A stretch of 64,000 nt of DNA from Asterias rubens (Eukaryota; Echinodermata; Asteroidea; Forcipulatida; Asteriidae). Position 1 is the first letter of the stretch, and every line of letters starts with the position of its first letter. This document shows, in pieces, positions 57,601 to 64,000 of this stretch. The stretch is from contig NC_047062.1 of NCBI RefSeq assembly GCF_902459465.1, positions 23,937,919 through 24,001,918 of the forward strand, written 5' to 3'. The notes beneath the pieces are model-generated. The model was not told the DNA's origin and made no database searches. It was given only the letters and a program-made list of their open reading frames with translations. The translations under genes were made by a program, and so were the position numbers.

Positions 57601-60600
57601 ACTCTTGAACAAACTTTGTTTGTAAATATTTATTCCGGGTCAATTCAAATGACCCGGATTCCGGGTCAATTCAAATGACCCAGATTCAGGGTAAATTCAA
57701 ATCACCCGGATTCCGGGTCAATGCAAATGACCCAGATTCCGGGTCAATTCAAATGACCCGGATTCCGGGTCAATTGAAATGACCCGGATTCCGGGTCAAT
57801 TGAAATGACCCGGATTCCGGGTCAATGCAAATGACCCGGATTCCGGGTCAATGCAAATGACCTGGATTCCGGGTCGATTCAAATGACCCGGATTCCGGTT
57901 CAATGCAAATGACCCGGATTCCGGGTCAATGCAAATGACCCGGATTCCGGGTCATTGCAAATGACCCGGATTCCGGGTCAATGCAAATGACCCGGATTCC
58001 GGGTCAATGCAAATGACCCGGATTCCGGGTCAATTGCAAATGACCCGGATTCCGGGTCAATGCAAATGACCCGGATTCCGGGTCAATGCAAATGACCCGG
58101 ATTCCGGGTCAAAACATTTGAACATTCAAAAGGACCCAGCTTGTACCCAGCTAGATTCTGGGTGAACAAAATATCATGACCAGGACTTGCCCACACCTTG
58201 CTAACCAGAAACACCAGAGCTTGAGTCCGGTGCACTTGACCACTCGGCCACGATCGCCTCAAAAGTGACACTTGCGTCCATTAGTTGTCTTATTAATTGT
58301 GTAAGTTATTTTTTGATTTTCCTATTTTACTTTCCTACAAAAATCAGAATGCTAACACACCTCCAATCAAATAGTAAACTACACAATTAATAAGACAACT
58401 AATGGACACCGGTGTCACTATTGCGGTGATCGTGGTCGAGCGTTCAAGTGCGATGGACTCAAGCTCTGGTGTTTCTGGTCAGCCGGGTGTGGGTACAAGT
58501 CCTAATCATGACATTTGTATCTTTAAGTAAGACACTTAACCAGTATTGATTCTTCCTTCGGGATTGGACTTCGAGTCGTTGCTCCCGTGTGTTGTGTAGT
58601 AATGCATGCAAAAAGAACCCAGTACACATATCGTTAAGAGAAGGTTATTGGCAATGGTGCCAAGTTTGCCGCAGCAACTTGTAAACTCTTACTAAATGCA
58701 CTGGACACTATTGGTAATTACTCAAAATGATTGTTAGCATATCTGATTAATACTCTGATAGTTTTTTTTATTGTTAGCCAAAGTCTTCAGAAAAAAAGGA
58801 AACAAAAGTCCAGTAAAAAAATCAAGGAATGTCTTGAACAAACTTTGTTTGTAAATATTTATGCTAAGAAAAATGAACATATTAAATGTTGCTTGTTTCA
58901 CAATGAAGTTTCACAATGAAGTTTAAAGGAGCTACACAAATCAGCCTCATAAAATCACAAATCACTTCGGGCCCGGACCCTTAGGCGGGCCCGGACTCTA
59001 AGGCAGGCCCAGACCACAGGCCATTAAAGGCTTCGCGTCCCCCTGAAGAGCAGGCTTCATCTTTAGTAGATGTGCCACACCCACCAACCATCCCCCACCC
59101 TCCCCTAAAACTTTTTTTCTTGATCCACCCTTGATGAAGCTGGTGATGATGGGGATAAAATGCCGTCTGAGCATTATAATGCAGAAACAATATGGATATT
59201 ACGAAGCTACAGTTTTTTTCTTTTTTTAGGTACATTAACCATGAGAGCAAAAATAGGTGCATCAAAGCTCGAAATAGGCATTAAATTCAAACATCTGAGA
59301 GGGGGGCACACCACCCCTCAGACTCCCTAGATTACACCAGAGCATCTACGGCCTAAACATTTTCCTAGGGCATAATGCGGGCCCTGGACCCCTAGCCGTA
59401 AATGTTATGTCCCCCCATCTTTCAAGACGAATTGATCTCCTGGCCACCCAAAAAAGTTCGCCATTTCTTTTAACAAGCTAACTGCATGTCATGGATGACA
59501 CGCTTGCTTACGCACGCACATACATGTACAGTAGACAGTTCCATCAAGTTGATTTCACGTGTACCAACACACACACACGCACACACACAGCCCCGAAAAA
59601 AAAGAACGAAATCTATTAAATTATAACTCACATTTTGTACAACTCACAACTATGACACTTTACAGAAGGCAGGAGCATTCTCTCCTCTTGCTATAGTAGA
59701 TAAACTTCTACTGTGAAAAGTTTCAAATCCTACTTAATACCTACCTCATACAGCCAGATCTTTCCATACCAGCTTGAACAGTTTCTGATGAATACTCTGA
59801 TAGTTTTTTTGATTGTTGGCCGAAGTCTGCACGAAAAAAGGAAACAAAAGCCAAGTAGTCAAGGAACTCTTGAACAAACTTTGTTTGTAAATATTTATGC
59901 AAGAAAAACGAACATACATGTATTTGAAGGTCAATATTTAACCTGGGCATTAGTAAATGTTAACTGTGATACCAAAAAAGTAAAAATATCAAACTCTCAA
60001 GATCGATAACACTAGGACACAAACCGACTCTCTGCCGATCAGAGACATCAAAATGGTGTCTTTTTACACGGTCGGAGCCTTGCTATAAAAGAACGTGTCG
60101 ATTTTATCACACAGCCAGTACGACCCTGCATGTTTCAAAATGAAGTTTAAGACCTCTTCCCCACTCTTTTATTTTCCTAAAAAATCATTTTGCTGCCACA
60201 GCTTCCAATCAAATAATTAATTACACAATTAATCAGACAACTAATGGACGCAGGTGTCACTTTTGAGGCGATAGTGGCCGAGTGGTCAAGTGCACTGGAC
60301 TCAAGCTATGGTGTTTCTGGTTAGCAAGGTGTGGGTACAAGTCCTGGTCATGACATTTTGTTGACCCGGAATCCAGGTGGGTACATGGCAGGTCCTTTTG
60401 AATATTCAAATGTTTTGACCCGGATTCGTGTCAAAATGTTCTGACCCAGATTCCGGGTCAAGTAAAATGACCCGGAATCCGGGTCATTTGAAATGAACCG
60501 GATTCCGGGTCAAGTTAAATGACCCGGAATCCGGGTAAATTGAAATGAACCGGATTCCGGGTCAATGCAAATGACCCGGATTCTGAGTCAATTGAAATGA

Positions 60601-61207
60601 ACCGGATTAAAGAACCCAGTACACATATCGTTAAGAGAAGGTTATTGGCAATGGTGCCAAGTTTGCCGCAGCAACTTGTAAACTCTTACTAAATGCACTG
60701 GACACTATTGGTAATTACTCAAAATAATTGTTAGCATATCTGATGAATACTCTGATAGTTTTTTTTTATTGTTAGCCGAAGTCTGCAGAAAAAAGGAAAC
60801 AAAAGTCCAGTAAAAAAATCAAGGAACGTCTTGAACAAACTTTGTTTGTAAATATTTATGCTAAGAAAAATGAACATATTAAATGTTGCTTGTTTCACAA
60901 TGAAGTTTCACAATGAAGTTTAAAGGAGCTACACAAATCAGCCTCATAAAATCACAAATCACTTCAAACACTTTAAAAATGGTCTCTCTTTGTTGAAGAA
61001 CCTTGAGCAACTTTTTGGTTGATAGATAACTCCATAAGACTCTAGTGTTATTGTTATGATTACATTATTTAACCTTATTCTTAATCAAAACACGGAAAGT
61101 TGATGTTGGATTGTCTTACCATCTGGGAATGTTCCGCAAAGTCCTCCTTGTTTTCATCATCAGTGTCATCTAAAGCTTCACATTCTCCATCATTCTGACA
61201 AGATCCA
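54521..61207 (-). CDS. WDR90: WDR90 (POC16)-like gene, 3' part
   Basis: WDR90/POC16 is a WD-repeat protein of the centriole inner scaffold. The last exon carries the strongest evidence: ERLLKVVDYHESSFQDFVGH then NDAVQLVRFTPSGKQVFTVA then YNQILVWEVVV-stop, a WD repeat with GH, and VWE in the WD position, closely resembling the end of vertebrate WDR90. An 82-nt exon (two copies) and an 88-nt exon lie upstream on the same strand with compatible phases, but the phase-0 reading of the 82-nt exon meets a TGA at its end. Intervening DNA holds a 2.26-kb tandem duplication and palindromic minisatellites. Exons further 5' lie beyond the window or were not recognised. Confidence 0.6.
54790..55080 (-). 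repeat. Retroelement-like repeat, inverted relative to 43.1 kb
   Basis: ACTACCGCGGAGTCAGTTCT and GGCGGAAGGTATACGAAATT (here forward) are the complement of 43083-43200. TAACACCATGTGTGTATCTA then CTTGCCAGGTAGAG complements the start of the 335-bp repeat. Confidence 0.65.
55125..55463 (+). repeat. 335-bp dispersed repeat, copy 2
   Basis: Nearly identical to 43828-44158, ending GTATTGGTAACTTTTTCAAA exactly where the GACCCGG minisatellite starts. Confidence 0.85.
55466..55855 (+). repeat. Palindromic 25-26 bp minisatellite, array 1
   Basis: About 15 units of GACCCGGATTCCGGGTC plus AATGCAAAT or AATTCAAAT. The 17-bp core is a near-perfect palindrome, and the last units flip to GACCCGGAATCCGGGTC. 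Confidence 0.95.
55911..56300. mobile_element. Inverted SINE heads around a palindrome
   Basis: A - strand tRNA-like head (55911-56010, GACCACTCAGCCACGATCGC) and a + strand head (56151-56290, GTGGTCGAGCG and GGTACAAGTCC) flank the palindrome 56012-56145 (GTCCATTAGTTGTCTTATTA mirrored by TAATAAGACAACTAATGGAC). The arrangement repeats at 58173-58560. Confidence 0.75.
56480..56520 (-). pseudogene. WDR90: Truncated copy of the 82-nt WDR90-like exon
   Basis: After CTGCAG, ACTTTGGCTAACAATAAAAA to ATTAATCAG; stops where MITE family A sequence begins, with no donor. Equivalent pieces at 58743-58783 and 60740-60782. Confidence 0.65.
57481..57562 (-). CDS. WDR90: 82-nt WDR90-like exon, copy in unit 1
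   Basis: Acceptor TTTTTTCGTGCAG, donor TATGAG|GTAGGT. Phase-0 reading: TSANNQKNYQSIHQKLFKLV then WKDLAV then TGA, whose last G starts the split Glu codon of the next exon. 82 is not a multiple of 3, so including both copies would shift the frame. Confidence 0.5.
57633..58113 (+). repeat. Palindromic minisatellite, array 2
   Basis: About 19 units of the GACCCGGATTCCGGGTC repeat, starting directly at TTTAT|TCCGGGTC, the duplication junction. Longer than array 1, so the number has changed since duplication. Confidence 0.95.
59745..59826 (-). CDS. WDR90: 82-nt WDR90-like exon, copy in unit 2
   Basis: Same sequence and splice sites as 57481-57562, including the terminal TGA in the phase-0 frame. 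It is the complete copy nearest the upstream 88-nt exon. Confidence 0.5.
60215..60360 (+). mobile_element. SINE head next to minisatellite
   Basis: ATTAATCAGACAACTAATGG (half of the palindrome seen at 56012), then GATAGTGGCCGAGTGGTCAA and GTGGGTACAAGTCCTGG, running into TTGTTGACCCGGAATCC. Confidence 0.7.
60361..60608 (+). repeat. Palindromic minisatellite, array 3 (mixed orientation)
   Basis: GACCCGGATTCCGGGTC and GACCCGGAATCCGGGTC units alternate with AAGTAAAAT or AATTGAAAT spacers and more decay than arrays 1 and 2. Confidence 0.9.
60609..60965 (+). repeat. Partial third unit of the 2.26-kb duplication
   Basis: AAGAACCCAGTACACATATC to AAAATCACAAATCACTTC matches 56350-56704 and 58613-58968, including the truncated exon piece (60740-60782). 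Confidence 0.88.
61120..61207 (-). CDS. WDR90: Probable WDR90-like exon (acidic linker)
   Basis: Acceptor TTTTTGGTTGCAG, 88 nt, donor CAGATG|GTAAGA. Reads GSCQNDGECEALDDTDDENK then EDFAEHSQM in the frame ending phase 0, which fits the following 82-nt exon. The acidic sequence is not diagnostic; assignment is by strand, position and phase. Confidence 0.5.
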
Positions 61208-61849
61208 CTGCAACCAAAAAATAAACAACATTGAACTATCAACTACCACAAGTGCATAACAATGACCTTGGTAGGTATATTGAAATGACCCTTGTTGAGC
61301 ACCCTGCCTTGGTTGGATACTGTCACTGGACCTCGGGTTGTTCCAATAATAGTTTCCAGCCACAACCCGATGTCGCAGTCTCCGATGTCCGGCATGCTAA
61401 AAGCTCCGGATGACCAAATACAGCAGTATTACGTCATTCCATGACTGCGCACAGCAAGCGAAAGTGGTAGATTTTAGTAGATTTTAGCTGTCATGGCGGT
61501 GTCAACAAGTAAATCGTATGATGAAAGAGTAGAGCGTCTACAACAGTATTGTTCAAAAGCATGCAACAACATAATCGAGTATCAAGCATGAATTACAAAG
61601 AAGAAAGCCAAAGAGGGTTGTGCGTTGCCAGGTGAAAAAGGACTCATATCATAAAAAAAAGGATCTCGGATATTATTTGCAGCGGCAGTATATGAAGCAC
61701 GGGAGACCAACACCCACAACGACAGGATGCTGAAATGTCCGGTGACGTCATCCGGAACTTTGAGCACAACAGACATCTACCATGACACCGGTCATTACCA
61801 TGCAGTAAAGGCTTGCTCCTTACACTTTTTCTGCCATGACCATGGCCCT
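61208..61849. other. Unassigned interval with a short ATG frame
   Basis: A + strand frame from ~61494 reads MAVSTSKSYDERVERLQQYC then SKACNNIIEYQA-stop. It is coding-like in composition but has no family and no splice partner, so I do not call it a gene. Confidence 0.3.
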
Positions 61850-62480
61850 TTCCATGGGCGCCAATCAGGGGGTTGGGGGGGGGGAGACACAGGGGGACAT
61901 TGTCCCTGTCATCATTTGGAGGGTGGAGGACACAATATCAAATGTCCCCACCCCCCATCTTTTTGACCACCTTTATCATGAAGCCCAAGTTTTTACTAAT
62001 GTAAGACCAAACCCTGTGTGCCCACCATGTGCATTAATCCAAGGGACAAAGGATGACACAACTTTTTAAAGGGTGGGGGACACTATAGTCAAATGTCCCC
62101 CCTCATAATTGGCCCTAGATTGCATCACAGAGCAGCTAAAAAAAATGCAAAATTTCCTGGGCCCTTAATCTGGCCTGCACCCAGCGCCGTAAATGCTTCT
62201 CACACGCATACTCCATCGTTGACACCTCCCCCTTGAAAGAGTGGAAGGGACGTGTACCCCCACCCCATTTTCGAAGGGTGGGGGATACAATACCAAATGT
62301 TCCCCCTGTCTTTTGACCCCCATTATCATGATAGTCAGGTTTTGCACTATATGTAAAAAGGCCAAACCCTGTGCCCAAAACGCTGTGTCCCGTCAAATTG
62401 CCATCAATCCTGGGGGGGGGGGGGACACCACAATGTTCCCCAGTTTTGTTAACCCGTGTGTCGTATAAGAGCACGTAAGT
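61850..62480 (-). repeat. Dispersed repeat, copy 2 (inverted relative to 50.0-50.6 kb)
   Basis: ATCATGAAGCCCAAGTTTTT, GGGTGGGGGACACTATAGTC, AATTTCCTGGGCCC and CTCCATCGTTGACACCTCCC correspond to the complement of 50030-50570. G runs at 62413-62424. Confidence 0.7.
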
Positions 62481-62829
62481 TCGTGTCATCTCCATACCTT
62501 TTAGTTTTCTTGTAGTTACTGTATGTTTACTTTACGGTAACACGCTGTCTCTGTCTGTCATTGCCGTTCTGCGGCCTCTGTGGCTAGTGTGAGTGATATT
62601 GGTATAGTTTTACCCAGATAACTCCGCACGCAAGGCTGTTATTAACTCTGTTCCATTTGACACCACATTCAATTGAAACGTTTCTGAGTTCATTGTTTTC
62701 TTTTCCCGCAAACCTTGCGTACAACATTGCAACAATCCACTACACATTTTTATACCCATCTTTTTTATTTTGTTAATAATGAAAGTTCAAGTATTTCTAA
62801 AATCCAAAACTGGGCCTAAATTCTACTGC

Positions 62830-62980
62830 TCATGTTTTGAAGGCTTATTGTTCTGATTCTTTGGCATTGGGTCTCTAAATGGCCTAAGATTGTACCACAG
62901 AGCATCTAGAATGCCGTAAAGGCTTCACACTCGCGTGCTCATCACTCTTTGACAGATTTGCACCTGATGCTCAAAAGGTT
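62830..62980 (-). repeat. Fragment of the same dispersed repeat
   Basis: GATTGTACCACAGAGCATCT then AGAATGCCGTAAAGGCTTC and TTTGACAGATTTGCACC. Confidence 0.55.
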
Positions 62981-62999
62981 CCATGTAATAATAATAATA

Positions 63000-63500
63000 T
63001 GTGTGGGTACAAGTCCTGTTCATGACATTTCGTTGACCCGGAATCCAGGTGGGTACATGGCGGGTCCTTTTGATTGTTCAAATTTTTGACCCGGATTCCG
63101 GGTCAAAATGTTTTGACCCGGATTCCAGGTCAATTCAAATGACCCGGATTCCGGGTCATTTGAAATGACCCGGATTCCGGGTCAAGTAAAATGACCCGGA
63201 ATCCGGGAATCCGGGTCATTTGAAATGACCCGGATCCCGGGTCAAGTAAAATGACCCGGATTCCGGGTCAATTCAAATGACCCGGATTCCGGGTCAATTC
63301 AAATGACCCGGATTCCGGGTCATTTTACTTGACCCGGATTCATGGTCAAAACACTTTGACCCAGAATCTGGTCATTACATTTCATTGACCCGGAATCCGG
63401 GTCAAATCATTTTGACCCAGAATCCGGGTCAAAACATTTGATCATTGAAAAGGACCCAGCTTGTACCCACCTGGATTCTGGGTCAACGAAATGCCATGAC
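63000..63500 (+). repeat. Palindromic minisatellite, array 4, bounded by SINE-like ends
   Basis: Starts GTGGGTACAAGTCCTGTTCA and ends ATGACCAGGACTTGTACCCA, its inverse. Between are mixed-orientation GACCCGGATTCCGGGTC and GACCCGGAATCCGGGTC units (63034-63480). The whole array is thus enclosed by inverted SINE head pieces. Confidence 0.88.
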
Positions 63501-64000
63501 CAGGACTTGTACCCACACCTTGCTTGCCAGCCTATATAGACATTACCACATAAGTTCCTGTGGTATTTAATATTCCTGTGGTATTTTGTGCGGTAAATCA
63601 AGGTACCACAGGAAATATCATTTTACAACAGCCACTGGATGGGGCCCCATCCAGCTAGAGGCAACAGTGATTGCAGCGATATTAGTGATAGTGACAACAT
63701 CAGGGAGGAGGTGGAGAACAAGATCACCCACTCGAAGTTCAACCTGGCTATATCAGTCTCATTATCGGACACGCTAGAGGCGTGAGTGCAAGACAAGTGT
63801 CAAGCGCATAACCAGCCCAGGCACACAACATAAGGGGCCACTTCTGGGACAAGATGCTAGGAAGACATGCACGCTACTGCAGAAAAAAAACAGATTGAAG
63901 CACAAGACTACCAGACGAGTGGTCAGACAATGTTTGTTCAAACTATGCCAAAAAGCAAGCTTTGAAGAGGTCAGTAAAAAAAAAAATATTATCAATATCT
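63501..64000. other. Unassigned, coding-like fragment
   Basis: At ~63650-63781 (+) a frame reads GNSDCSDISDSDNIREEVEN then KITHSKFNLAISVSLSDTLE, ending in TGA. It has no family match I can name; a transposon-derived frame is possible. A TCCTGTGGTATTTTG/CAGGAATATT palindromic patch lies at 63545-63625. Confidence 0.3.

Larger units (their letters stand above)
55466..59899 (+). repeat. 2.26-kb tandem duplication (units 55466-57632 and 57633-59899)
   Basis: Each unit contains, in order: minisatellite, inverted SINE head, palindrome, SINE head, MITE A end, partial exon, dispersed repeat with GCATCTACGGCCTAAAC, CA-rich tract and full 82-nt exon. For example GAACATTCAAAAGG is at 55858 and 58120. 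The units differ by few substitutions, so the duplication is recent. A partial third unit is at 60361-60965. Confidence 0.92.

Noticed and set aside
56718..59265. 94-codon frame present twice
   Set aside because: The second copy is the tandem duplication and the sequence belongs to a dispersed repeat; no domain or splice support.
62136..62495. 119-codon frame
   Set aside because: Inside an inverted copy of a dispersed repeat with G runs; the other copy does not keep the frame.

Overview
This is a stretch of metazoan nuclear DNA. Its genes are split by GT-AG introns into exons of about 25-170 bp, and most of the sequence is transposon- or satellite-derived. There are no bacterial operons, long ORFs or ribosome binding sites. 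The repeat content (TTAA-flanked MITEs, several hAT-like MITEs, tRNA-derived SINEs, many minisatellites) together with the invertebrate-like protein fragments suggests an echinoderm, most likely a sea star. The species-level guess rests on memory of the repeat style and is only moderately secure.

Three recognisable protein-coding loci are present, plus one weak candidate. (1) At 2.6-13 kb on the + strand lies a POLR1H/RPA12/ZNRD1-like locus. It has an N-terminal zinc-ribbon exon, a middle exon, a TFIIS-type zinc-ribbon exon and four tandem copies of the very short last exon. Several frame lesions suggest it is a pseudogene or dying duplicate. (2) At 28.7-43 kb on the - strand lies a CCDC174-like gene with eight exon-like segments. 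The end of one exon, including its splice donor, has been amplified about eight times. A TGA is formed across one exon junction, and the first exon and two linking segments were not found. (3) At 54.5-61.2 kb on the - strand is the 3' end of a WD-repeat gene resembling WDR90/POC16. It is interrupted by a 2.26-kb tandem duplication that duplicates an 82-nt exon. (4) At 22.9-24.0 kb on the - strand is a possible gene start with ZNF143-like and NRF1-like promoter motifs.

Layout: 0-2.6 kb MITEs and a foldback; 2.6-13.1 kb the POLR1H-like locus, with nested hAT-like MITEs, a 3.2-kb TTAA-flanked transposon, a SINE and an ~800-bp terminal-exon array; 13.6-16.3 kb an inverted-repeat element filled with a 93-bp satellite; 17.4-20.3 kb a long-inverted-repeat element; 20.6-22.6 kb MITEs; 22.9-24 kb the candidate promoter and gene; 24.3-27.5 kb a 36-bp minisatellite carrying a duplicated MITE; 28.7-43 kb the CCDC174-like gene with MITE-packed introns; 43-48 kb retroelement tails and a nested-transposon locus containing a Spindlin-like two-exon fragment; 49-52.4 kb dispersed repeats; 53-61 kb the WDR90-like 3' region with palindromic 25-26 bp minisatellites; 61.2-64 kb dispersed repeats.

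The genes do not form a pathway: they point to RNA polymerase I, an RNA-processing-associated nuclear protein and a centriolar WD protein. The unifying theme is repeat expansion acting on genes, with exon pieces in all three loci captured in local tandem duplications. Several distinct MITE families share TTAA targets and AG...CT termini.
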